Assembly (NCBI GenBank): GCA_026786335.1
Contig: JAJAYG010000216.1
Span: 1 to 16,715, forward strand
Length of the DNA stretch: 16,715 nt
Source: Chitinophagales bacterium
GTDB lineage: Bacteria; Bacteroidota; Bacteroidia; Chitinophagales; UBA10324
Direction: 5' to 3'
Below are positions 7,801 through 15,614 of this stretch, piece after piece; positions within the stretch are counted from its first letter, which is position 1; each line of letters opens with the position of its first letter. A model generated the notes under the pieces. That model saw nothing but the letters and a program-made list of their open reading frames with translations. It did not search any database and had not been told where the DNA came from. The position numbers were made by a program, and so were the translations under genes.

Positions 7801-9900
7801 AACACAACACTCTATGCACATGATGTTTTGCTGAGCAATGGAAATCAATCTTTAAAAATCAACAGCACCGGTTCGAAATCTGAAAATTCTCCTCTTGAAG
7901 TTGCACTCACTGATTTTGATCTCGGCGATCTCGCACACCTGATCGAGTCAAATAAAATTCTTTTCGGCGGCGTAATCAATGGAACGGTGCTACTAAAAAA
8001 TCTTCAAACAACTCCCGGCTTCACCGCTGATCTTTCCATTGATGATTTCAATTTTATGGAGGATACACTCGGCAACATCAAAATACTTTCTGACAATGCT
8101 ACTGCTGATCGCTACCAAGTACAGGTAACAGTTTCAGGAAACGGAAATGATATTTCAGTCAATGGATTTTATGATGCAAAGCAAACTGATGAGGCATTGA
8201 ATTTTGATGCCGCACTTGCAAGTGTAAATCTTTCCACACTTGAATCTTTCACCTTTGGGCAGGTGACGAGAATGAGTGGAACAATGACAGGTAATCTTAA
8301 AATTGCCGGCAGCACTGAACAGCCCAATGTGAATGGGAAATTAAAATTCAGTGATGCAGGTTTTACTCCCGCGTACCTCAACACCCATTATAAATTGAAG
8401 AATGAAGAGCTGACTATTACAGATTCAAAAATGGCGTTCAACAATTTTACGCTGAGCGATTCACTTGGCGCCACTGCCGTTGTAAATGGTTTCGTTGCTC
8501 CCGACGCAAAGCACCTGATGAACTTTGATCTGTTAGTGGAAACAAAAAACTTTCTCGCGCTGAATGCGCCGCAAAATGATACGGCACAGTTTTATGGAAA
8601 AGTTATTCTTGACAGCCGCATAAAAATTTCGGGCAACAAAGATTTTCCCAAAGTAGATGCGAATGTGAAACTCAATGATGGATCGGCGCTCACTGTTTCA
8701 AAACCAAAAGAGGAGGTGAAGAATGTGGAGAGCAAAGGTGTGGTGATTTTCCTTAATAGAAATGATACGCTGAGTTCCGTGATGACACGCATCAAAAGCG
8801 ATACGTCACAAAACTCAAACTCAGCCTTTACAGGAATGGAAGTGAATGCAACCATACAGGTGAATAAAAATTCTACGCTCACCGTTGTTGTTGATCCCGC
8901 TGCCGGTGATTCATTGCAGGTGAAAGGCGATGCAGCGCTCAGTTTTTCTCTCGACCCCAGCGGCAAAACGAGTTTGACGGGGCACTATGAAATTTCTGAG
9001 GGCGCATACCAACTCACGTTCTATAATTTTGTAAAAAGAAAATTCACGCTGCAACCCGGCGGCTATCTTAACTGGAACGGCGATCCACTTTCAGCAGACA
9101 TAAATCTTACGGCGGTTTATGAAGTGCGTACATCACCGATTGATTTGGTCGCTGATCAAATTTCAGCATTGAGTGATCAGGAAAAAAATGCGTACCAACA
9201 GCAATTGCCTTTCCGCCTTTATATGAATATTACCGGTGAACTACTAAAACCTGTTATCACTTTTTCACTCGACCTGCCGCCTGCAGATCGCGGCGCTCTC
9301 GGCGGAAGTGTGTATGCAAAGTTGAATGAACTGAATGCGGATGAGGCAGAATTGAACAAGCAGGTGTTTGGCTTGCTGCTGCTGAATCGCTTTGTTGCTT
9401 CAGATCCTTTGCAGTCATCGCAAAATAATGATGTGGCGAATGTGGCACGCAACAGCGTGAGTACATTACTTTCTCAACAACTCAATCGCTTTGCATCGAA
9501 TTATATTAAGGGGGTTCAGATCAATGTGAACCTGAATTCTTATGAAGATTATACAAGTGGAACGCCGCAGGGCAGAACGCAACTTGAGCTCGGAGTTTCA
9601 AAACAATTCTTGAACAATCGTTTAAATGTTTCGGTGGGTGGCAACCTTGACCTGGAAGGTGAAAAAGCAAAACAGAATTCAGTGAGCAACATTGCAGGTG
9701 ATGTTTCTGCAGAATATAAATTATCTCCCGATGGAACTTACCGTCTTCGATTTTACCATCGCAGTGAATACGATATTTTGCAGGGAGAAATTATTGAAGA
9801 TGGATTGGGATTGGTTTTCACCAAAGATTACAATCGCACGCGCGATTTGTTCAAGCACCCTAAACCAAAGCCGGTTCCGGAAATTATTATTGATCATTAA
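4897..9900 (+). CDS. tamB: TamB-like inner-membrane/periplasmic protein (AsmA family, DUF490 C-terminus)
   Basis: This 1667-residue protein has a Lys/Arg-rich N-terminus followed by one membrane helix (about residues 14-36, FGWVFLFLFLLVAGLVVAL). After that comes a very long periplasmic part made of repeated beta-strand pairs, as in TamB/AsmA bridge-like proteins with a hydrophobic groove. The C-terminal ~450 residues resemble the TamB DUF490 domain, including DLPPADRG (about 1459-1466) and a following LNKQVFGLLLLNRF helix. The start is a GTG: an in-frame TAA at 4873 lies just upstream and the next Met would remove the membrane anchor. Known family roles are assembly of outer-membrane proteins and phospholipid movement between membranes, with a TamA-type partner. 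That partner gene follows after 21 bases, so the two are very likely co-transcribed. Confidence 0.9.
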   Translation: MNSRSKKILKRILKIFGWVFLFLFLLVAGLVVALQFQATQNYLTQKVIHFVSDKTHTRVKLGEINVAFPKSIVLKDLFLEDQQHDTLLYSHRLAVDIDMMKLFSHRIELNLIDIQNLTSHISRSLPDSSFNFDFLINAFIPTTPVANTKSSWEFSLNNINLENIFFSFNDETAGSQMTFNIGNFKTHFKTFDLDAMKFDMGNIDLANTVASIIQTKVAPAATSADTASSKMNYDLNIHSINLSTVSFLFETPQQKLDMQVGKASVTSNNINLTQQKIDLEKFEMSDSKIDFVINKIITVDTVAQKVKDAVTTPSSETQQSLWKVTLQNLNLKNNQVAFNNLNYPVLKEGMDFNHLLISGIEADVKQLSYDEKNISANISEFKWKDQSGFELKHFQAKITYDSSHAELADLDLQTAHSNIRKYISIDYPSIETIVDSLANLKINADFDHAVIGLNDVLLLQPALAKQLQIKNPESQSFEITAKINGRVKDIHIPRLELTAAKNTTLMMSGNIKGLPDVQSAYFDITVQKFSTTNVDVQSLLNSSMLPSNISVPSSISISGFFKGYIKRFDGNANVKSSFGNATAKVNMEKNEVYHATLSSDHFDLAKLLRDTTLGPVTMNATVNGSGFSQETMKGNVDATISQVVLRAYNYHDIKVKGDFTGNEFNGIAAVNDSNVALTFNGLLNFDKQHPSYKATLNVEGMDLQALHFTPDDLRVKGILNVDLEGKDLNNLNGNITVSNAAITKNDTIYPVDSLLCIFISDSASKRIEIHSPFLTAAYKGKMGLADLPTALNQYFDRYFETSDSSFKEPITIQDFTFDAELRNTDLYLLFVPGLKKFSGGKISGDFKSASNQLTIQASIHQVEYNNILADSIQLHLNADESALHFNTSLEMISANGYHLLNPSFSGTAANNMVTADFKATDEKGETKYLFAGNFKKENANYHLSFIQDSMILNYLKWTVAPDNYLVFGNTTLYAHDVLLSNGNQSLKINSTGSKSENSPLEVALTDFDLGDLAHLIESNKILFGGVINGTVLLKNLQTTPGFTADLSIDDFNFMEDTLGNIKILSDNATADRYQVQVTVSGNGNDISVNGFYDAKQTDEALNFDAALASVNLSTLESFTFGQVTRMSGTMTGNLKIAGSTEQPNVNGKLKFSDAGFTPAYLNTHYKLKNEELTITDSKMAFNNFTLSDSLGATAVVNGFVAPDAKHLMNFDLLVETKNFLALNAPQNDTAQFYGKVILDSRIKISGNKDFPKVDANVKLNDGSALTVSKPKEEVKNVESKGVVIFLNRNDTLSSVMTRIKSDTSQNSNSAFTGMEVNATIQVNKNSTLTVVVDPAAGDSLQVKGDAALSFSLDPSGKTSLTGHYEISEGAYQLTFYNFVKRKFTLQPGGYLNWNGDPLSADINLTAVYEVRTSPIDLVADQISALSDQEKNAYQQQLPFRLYMNITGELLKPVITFSLDLPPADRGALGGSVYAKLNELNADEAELNKQVFGLLLLNRFVASDPLQSSQNNDVANVARNSVSTLLSQQLNRFASNYIKGVQINVNLNSYEDYTSGTPQGRTQLELGVSKQFLNNRLNVSVGGNLDLEGEKAKQNSVSNIAGDVSAEYKLSPDGTYRLRFYHRSEYDILQGEIIEDGLGLVFTKDYNRTRDLFKHPKPKPVPEIIIDH

Positions 9901-9921
9901 GATGAACATACATTGCATAAA

Positions 9922-12231
9922 ATGAAGAACCTTTTTCCGGTCGTCGTGATTATTGTACTGCTCGCATGCGGTTGCACCGGCACTCATCTTATTGGTGCTG
10001 ATGAAAAACTTTATACCGGCGCGAGCGTGAAGTTTGTAAAGCATGGAAATATTTCAAGTACAAAAGCCCTGAGCACTGATGTAAAAAAAGTGATTACGCT
10101 GAAACCGAACAGCACACTCTTTGGAATTTCACGACCCAAATTGTGGTTTTATGAAGTCGCCGGAAAGCCCAAGGGCAAAGGGTTTCGCTACTTCCTGAAA
10201 AATAAATTGGGAGAGCCGCCTGTTTTATTTTCCAAAGTTTCACCGGTTTCTACTGCAACACTCATTCAAAATCGACTGGAGAACGACGGCTACTTTCGTT
10301 CAACGGTAAGCTATGAAGTGAGGGAAAAAAAGAAAACAGCAAAGGTCACTTACACTGTTACGTTGCACACTCCTTACCGCATTGATTCTATAAGTTTTCC
10401 CGCTGAAACAGATACGCTCGATGTAAAGATTCTTCAAACAAAAAATAAAACGCTGCTGAAGAAGGATGACATCTACAACCTCTACACGCTGAAAGCGGAA
10501 CGTGACCGCATTGATCTTGAGCTAAAAAACCAAGGATACTTTTATTTCACTTCTGATGATCTTGTTTTCTTTGCTGACACCGCAGTCGGCAATCACAAAG
10601 TGAATTTGTTTCTTAAAGTAAAAACGGATGCACCGTATAAAACACTTCAAAGATACCGGATGCATAAAATCATCATCAACCCCGGCTATTCACTCGATAC
10701 TGTTACGGTTAAAGCTGATACTATTTTAGTAGAAGGCAAGTACTTTATTAATTCTGACAGCATGTTCAAGCCGAAAAACATTGTGCGTTCTGTCTTCCTT
10801 AATCCCAATGAATATTATACAAGGAAGGATCATGATAACACGCTTCGCCGTCTTATGAGTCTGGGCATTTTCAAGTTTGCAAACATTCGGTTTGAAGACG
10901 TCGTGATTCATGATACTTTATTCCTCAATGCGACTGTTAATCTCACCCCGCTCTGTAAAAAATCGCTGCGTGCTGAATTATTAGGAATCTCGAAATCAAC
11001 CAATTTTGCAGGACCCGCTCTTGAGGCGAACTTTCGCAATCGAAATTTTTTTAAGGGTTCAGAATTGTTCGTTGTAAATGGTGCGGTGGGCTATGAAACT
11101 CAGATCAGCGGAAAAATTCCTGGACAACCTGCACTGGGTTCATTTAATGTGAGTGCAGCTGCAAAATTGTATATTCCAAAATTCATCATTCCATTTTACA
11201 AAGTCAATACATTTTCATCGTACTATGTTCCGAAAACAAAATTTGAAATTAGTGGTGAACAGATTTATCACCTTCAATATTTCACCTTGAATTCTTTTAA
11301 GTTCAACTATGGATATAACTGGAAAAAAAGCGCTCTCGTAGAGCACGAGTTAGATCCTGTGGTGATCAACTACGTGAGCATCATCAATACCACCCCGCTC
11401 TTCGATTCAATTCTCAATCAAAATCCGTTGCTGAAAAAAAATTTCGAGCAACAATTTATTTTGGGTTTGGAATATAGTTACACATTCAACAATCAAGGAC
11501 TGACTTTCAAACGTAACCAATACTATTTTAAAGGCAAGGCAGATTTTTCAGGTAATCTCATGAGCGCTGTCAACGGATTGATCACAGGTGAAAAAGTGAA
11601 TTCAGAAAATCCGCAACTGCTTTTCGGCTCAGCGTATTCGCAGTACGCGAGATTCGATTTTGATGCACGCTATTTTCGGGTGTTCCCGAAGAAGAATAAA
11701 ATTGCTACCCGTATTCTCGCCGGGATCGGTCTTCCCTATGGAAACTCAAATGCGTTGCCTTACATCAAGCAATTTTTCATAGGTGGAAGCAACAGCATCC
11801 GCGCTTTTAGGGCAAGAACTTTAGGTCCCGGTTCTTATCCGCCGCCCTCAACCGATTCAATTACTTTTTTAGAGCAGGCGGGTGATATGAAATTAGAATT
11901 GAACGGAGAATATCGCTTTAATCTGGTGGGCATTTTAAAAGGTGCTGTGTTTGTGGATGCAGGAAATATTTGGCTGTTGCTTAATGATACGCTGCGACCC
12001 GGCGGTGTTTTCCAGCTCAATACATTTTGGAATCAAATGGCTATGGGAACCGGATTCGGATTGCGCATTGATGCATCCTTCTTTGTTGTTCGCGTTGATC
12101 TTGCTTTTCCAATTCGAAAGCCATGGCTCGCATCGGCTGATCGCTGGGTTTTTAATCAAATTGATTTTGGAAATGCTGAATGGCGAAAAGAAAATTTGGT
12201 TTTGAATATTGCTATTGGATATCCGTTTTAG
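9922..12231 (+). CDS. tamL: TamA-like Omp85 outer-membrane lipoprotein (TamL type)
   Basis: The protein has 769 residues from the ATG at 9922. A TTG 9 bases earlier is in frame, but the ATG gives a compact signal MKNLFPVVVIIVLLAC with a good lipobox (LLAC, lipidated Cys16; Cys18 is a second option). Three POTRA-like modules follow, with recognisable NDGYF (about 122), NQGYF (about 204-208) and SLGIFKFANIRF (about 313-324) segments. The rest is a C-terminal 16-strand-type beta barrel of the bacterial surface antigen family. The Omp85 loop-6 motif reads GGSNSIRAF with Arg627, so the usual Gly after Arg is Ala. The protein ends in aromatic residues (GYPF), as outer-membrane barrels do. Lipoprotein TamA relatives paired with TamB are known in Bacteroidota as TamL. 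It lies 21 bases after tamB. Confidence 0.9.
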   Translation: MKNLFPVVVIIVLLACGCTGTHLIGADEKLYTGASVKFVKHGNISSTKALSTDVKKVITLKPNSTLFGISRPKLWFYEVAGKPKGKGFRYFLKNKLGEPPVLFSKVSPVSTATLIQNRLENDGYFRSTVSYEVREKKKTAKVTYTVTLHTPYRIDSISFPAETDTLDVKILQTKNKTLLKKDDIYNLYTLKAERDRIDLELKNQGYFYFTSDDLVFFADTAVGNHKVNLFLKVKTDAPYKTLQRYRMHKIIINPGYSLDTVTVKADTILVEGKYFINSDSMFKPKNIVRSVFLNPNEYYTRKDHDNTLRRLMSLGIFKFANIRFEDVVIHDTLFLNATVNLTPLCKKSLRAELLGISKSTNFAGPALEANFRNRNFFKGSELFVVNGAVGYETQISGKIPGQPALGSFNVSAAAKLYIPKFIIPFYKVNTFSSYYVPKTKFEISGEQIYHLQYFTLNSFKFNYGYNWKKSALVEHELDPVVINYVSIINTTPLFDSILNQNPLLKKNFEQQFILGLEYSYTFNNQGLTFKRNQYYFKGKADFSGNLMSAVNGLITGEKVNSENPQLLFGSAYSQYARFDFDARYFRVFPKKNKIATRILAGIGLPYGNSNALPYIKQFFIGGSNSIRAFRARTLGPGSYPPPSTDSITFLEQAGDMKLELNGEYRFNLVGILKGAVFVDAGNIWLLLNDTLRPGGVFQLNTFWNQMAMGTGFGLRIDASFFVVRVDLAFPIRKPWLASADRWVFNQIDFGNAEWRKENLVLNIAIGYPF

Positions 12232-12294
12232 GATTAACGCGATCACCTAAACCAACTGGTCATTGATTTTTTCAAAAAAAAATTTCATTACACA

Positions 12295-12325
12295 TCTGAC
12301 AATTCCGATTCTTAAAATTCTTTTG
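12295..12325 (+). promoter_or_regulatory. Weak candidate promoter for the susCD-like operon
   Basis: TTCTTTTG (12318-12325) is one base off TAnnTTTG and is followed by GC. TCTG (12295-12298), 19 bases upstream, is one base off TTTG. If used, it would give a leader of roughly 165 bases before the ATG at 12498. The rest of the 266-base gap after tamL is A/T-rich with oligo-A and oligo-T tracts and holds no gene I can support. Confidence 0.25.
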
Positions 12326-12497
12326 CAAGGGTTATATGATAAAATTACAAGATGCTGAGTGAAAAAATTTCAGTGAAGCGAGCATTTATTTTTCATTCCC
12401 AAAAAAAACTTAAATGTTTTTTTACCATCATTTGACTTGCTACTACTTGCACAGCAATTTTCTTTTTCTACTTTTAACACAGACCAAATCATCAATC

Positions 12498-15400
12498 ATG
12501 CGAAAATTTTTACTTCCTCTTGTGTTGTTGCTTCTTTGCACACAACTATTTGCACAGAAAAAAATTATTACCGGCACAGTAACCGAAAAAGCAACTGGTG
12601 AACCGCTCATTGGAGTAAATGTTGTTTTGTTTGGAACGCTGGAACACTCAGGCACCAATGAAGATGGCAAGTATGCATTAGAAGTTTTGGAAGAAGGCGG
12701 CTCTCTTATTTTTTCTTACGTAGGATTTGAATCGGATACAATTGCCTTTACAAATCAAACAACACTCGATGCTGCAATGGCGCTCACCTCAAAAACTTTA
12801 GATGGTGTAGTAGTAGTTGGATATGGAACACAGATAAAATCAAAATTAACAGGAAGCATCAGTTCTGTTAGTGGTGATGACATAGCAGGAACTCCTGTAA
12901 CATCCGTTGAACAAGCATTACAGGGAAGAGCCGCAGGCGTTTTTGTAGAAAGCAATAACGGAAAAGTCGGAAGTGCAATTCGGGTACGTGTACGAGGTTC
13001 CACTTCAATTAATGCTAACAATGAACCATTGTATGTGGTCGACGGAATTCCAATTAATACCGCACCGGTAAATGACGGTATCAATCTTTATCTCAATCCG
13101 TTAAATGATATTGACTTTAACAACATTGAGTCCATTGAAATTTTAAAAGATGCATCTGCTTCTGCCATCTATGGTTCACGTGGTGCAAATGGTGTAATTC
13201 TTATTACTACAAAAAGAGGCAGCCCAGGAAAAACAAAAGTGAATTTTGAATACCAGCAAGGATGGAGTGAACCAACCAGGTTGCGCAATTTCCTTGATGC
13301 TCAACAATATGTTTCTTATTTCGAAGAGGCTGCAACAAATGCCGGCAAGTATGATTTTGCAAATGAAGTAAGCGGCTATGCAACAGAGCAGGAAGCCATT
13401 GATGATTACCTCGCAACAGTACATGAGCAATTTGATCAATTAAGCGGCGGCACCGATTGGCAGAACAATGCGGTAAACACCGATTGGCAATCACTTGCAT
13501 TTCAAAAAGCAACATCGCGTGATATTCACCTCAACTTTTCGGGTGGAACCGATAAGCTGCAATACTTTGTAAGCGGCGGATACTTACAGCAAGAAGGAAT
13601 TATGATTGAGAATGCAATGACTCGCGGAAGTCTGCTTATAAATATTGATAATAAAGTGAGTAACAAATTTGATTTTGGAATCAACTTAAACATCAGCCGC
13701 AGTTTAAACAATGATATACCAAATGATAATTACTTTGAATCACCAATGCAGATTGTAGCACAGTGCCCGCTTACGCCGGTATATGATTCAATGGGAAATT
13801 ATTCCACTGAGCCAACAACTTTATACTTTAATCCTTTGCTCGAAACAGTTTATTCGCAATCCAACATTTATACTTTTAGAACTATCGGAAATGTTTATGC
13901 TGATTACAACATCACCAATGAATTAAAATTGCGGGGTGAAGCGGGCGCCGATATAACTTTTCTTACGCAAGACCGATACTCGGGCAGCGGATCAAACTTT
14001 GGCCAATCAGTAGGTGGTTACGGTGAAGTTTTTAATAACCACGTAGAGAATTATGATTTAAAGTTATTGCTTTCATACAATAAAATTTTCAAACAGAAAC
14101 ATGAACTTGAAGCAACAGCCGGAACAGAATACGAACCCTACACAGAATACTACAGCAAAGTTGACGGCCAGGGTTTCCCCAATGATGATTTAAAAACATT
14201 GGCAAGTGCAGCCACCATTGTTTATGGAACAAGCTTTACTTCTTACTATCGGTTTCTCTCTTACTTCGGAAGAATAAATTATAATTACGACAAAAAATAT
14301 TTGCTTTCACTCACTGGCAGGTATGATGGATCATCACGTTTCGGGCAAGATAATCGTTACGGATTTTTTCCTTCTGCTTCCGCAGGTTGGGTTTTAAGCG
14401 AAGAGCCATTCTTAAAAGGTAACAACACTTTTAGTTTCCTTAAGTTGCGAAGCAGCTATGGCATTACAGGAAATGCAGGAATCGGAAATTTCAATTACCT
14501 CGGCTTGTATGGGGTTTCTTCTTACAACGGAACCTCAGGATTATATCCTTCAACACTTGCCAACCCCGATTTAACATGGGAGAAAACAGCGCAGTTTGAT
14601 GTTGGAATTGATTATGGATTTTTTGGAGACCGAATAAATGGTGAAATTGATTACTACATAAAAAACACTTCCGACTTATTGCTTGAAGTTCCCGTACCAT
14701 CAACAACAGGCTTTACAACTCAATTGCAGAACATTGGCAAAATGCGTAATGCAGGATTTGAATTCGTAATCAATACCGACCTACTCGTTAAAAAATTTAA
14801 ATGGAATGCAAGCATAAATTTTGCAACCAACAAAAATGAAGTAACAGCACTTTCTAACGGACAAACACTTATTGACAATGGTGGATCAGAAGCACTGAAT
14901 GTAGTAATGGTTGGTGAACCAATCGGTATTTTTTACGGAGCAGAATATGCCGGAGTCGATGTAAACAATGGTGATGCCCTCTGGTACATCAATGATCCAG
15001 AAAATCCTTCTGATGCAACTACCAATGATTTTAATGCCGCAAACTTTGTAGTGGTAGGCGACCCCAATCCAAATTTTATTGCCGGCATCACCAATTCATT
15101 TTCATACAAACAATTCTCACTCGATTTTTCTCTTCAAAGTGTTGTAGGAAATGATGTTAATCTGAATGGCGATTATTGGATGGCATCAAATGGCTCACAG
15201 TGGGATAATCAGATTACTGATATGCAAAACTCATGGCAAAACCCGGGTGATGTTACTGATGTTCCGCAAGAGCGTTTATTTTTTACCAATGGTTCACAGT
15301 TTCGCAACAGCAGGTACATAAGCGATGCTTCATACTTGCGGCTAAAAACATTAACACTCAGTTATTCATTACCAAAAAAGATGCTTGGCAAAGCAAAGAT

Positions 15401-15575
15401 CAGCAGCCTGCGCATTTACACTTCTGCTTATAATCTTTTAACGTTCACAAATTACACAGGTTGGGATCCTGAGGTTACTACCGACATCTATGCTGACAAT
15501 GTAAATGTTGGTGTTGATTTCTATAGTGCGCCGCAGCCAAGAACAATTGTATTCGGAATCAGTTTGGGATTGTAA
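12498..15575 (+). CDS. SusC/RagA-type TonB-dependent outer-membrane transporter
   Basis: The protein has 1025 residues from the ATG at 12498, which begins a standard signal peptide (MRKFLLPLVLLLLCTQLFA, cut before Gln20). Residues about 22-100 form the carboxypeptidase-regulatory-like domain typical of SusC proteins (ITGTVTEKATGEPLIGVNVV). A TonB-box-like segment, DGVVVVGYGTQ, starts at 102. The plug domain follows, with IRVRVRGSTSIN (161 on), YVVDGIPI (179-186) and the LKDASASAIYGSRGANGV block (from about 216). The remaining ~750 residues are a 22-strand-type barrel rich in aromatic and Asn residues. It imports a bulky nutrient across the outer membrane using TonB energy, with a SusD lid. 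The SusD-type gene follows after 39 bases. No hydrolase, sensor or other substrate clue is in view. An in-frame ATG at 12414 only adds a non-signal extension. Confidence 0.95.
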   Translation: MRKFLLPLVLLLLCTQLFAQKKIITGTVTEKATGEPLIGVNVVLFGTLEHSGTNEDGKYALEVLEEGGSLIFSYVGFESDTIAFTNQTTLDAAMALTSKTLDGVVVVGYGTQIKSKLTGSISSVSGDDIAGTPVTSVEQALQGRAAGVFVESNNGKVGSAIRVRVRGSTSINANNEPLYVVDGIPINTAPVNDGINLYLNPLNDIDFNNIESIEILKDASASAIYGSRGANGVILITTKRGSPGKTKVNFEYQQGWSEPTRLRNFLDAQQYVSYFEEAATNAGKYDFANEVSGYATEQEAIDDYLATVHEQFDQLSGGTDWQNNAVNTDWQSLAFQKATSRDIHLNFSGGTDKLQYFVSGGYLQQEGIMIENAMTRGSLLINIDNKVSNKFDFGINLNISRSLNNDIPNDNYFESPMQIVAQCPLTPVYDSMGNYSTEPTTLYFNPLLETVYSQSNIYTFRTIGNVYADYNITNELKLRGEAGADITFLTQDRYSGSGSNFGQSVGGYGEVFNNHVENYDLKLLLSYNKIFKQKHELEATAGTEYEPYTEYYSKVDGQGFPNDDLKTLASAATIVYGTSFTSYYRFLSYFGRINYNYDKKYLLSLTGRYDGSSRFGQDNRYGFFPSASAGWVLSEEPFLKGNNTFSFLKLRSSYGITGNAGIGNFNYLGLYGVSSYNGTSGLYPSTLANPDLTWEKTAQFDVGIDYGFFGDRINGEIDYYIKNTSDLLLEVPVPSTTGFTTQLQNIGKMRNAGFEFVINTDLLVKKFKWNASINFATNKNEVTALSNGQTLIDNGGSEALNVVMVGEPIGIFYGAEYAGVDVNNGDALWYINDPENPSDATTNDFNAANFVVVGDPNPNFIAGITNSFSYKQFSLDFSLQSVVGNDVNLNGDYWMASNGSQWDNQITDMQNSWQNPGDVTDVPQERLFFTNGSQFRNSRYISDASYLRLKTLTLSYSLPKKMLGKAKISSLRIYTSAYNLLTFTNYTGWDPEVTTDIYADNVNVGVDFYSAPQPRTIVFGISLGL

Positions 15576-15614
15576 AAACAAAAAACATTTTTGAAAAAAC
15601 ATAAATACATTTTT

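Noticed and set aside
8592..8966. Minus-strand open frame of 124 codons inside tamB
   Set aside because: It lies wholly within a clear plus-strand gene, its product has no signal peptide or recognisable motif, and such antisense frames are common in long genes.
9913..9921. In-frame TTG start upstream of the TamL-type gene
   Set aside because: The ATG at 9922 gives a standard short lipoprotein signal with a lipobox; the TTG would only add three residues before it.
12352..12385. Possible attenuator hairpin in the leader of the SusC-type gene (ATGCT at 12352-12356 with AGCAT at 12381-12385, then T-rich sequence)
   Set aside because: The stem is only 5 bp with a 24-base interior of poor pairing, so it is within what chance gives in A/T-rich DNA.
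12414..12497. In-frame ATG giving a 28-residue N-terminal extension of the SusC-type protein
   Set aside because: The extension precedes a complete, canonical signal peptide beginning at 12498 and has no role known for SusC proteins; it reads as leader sequence.
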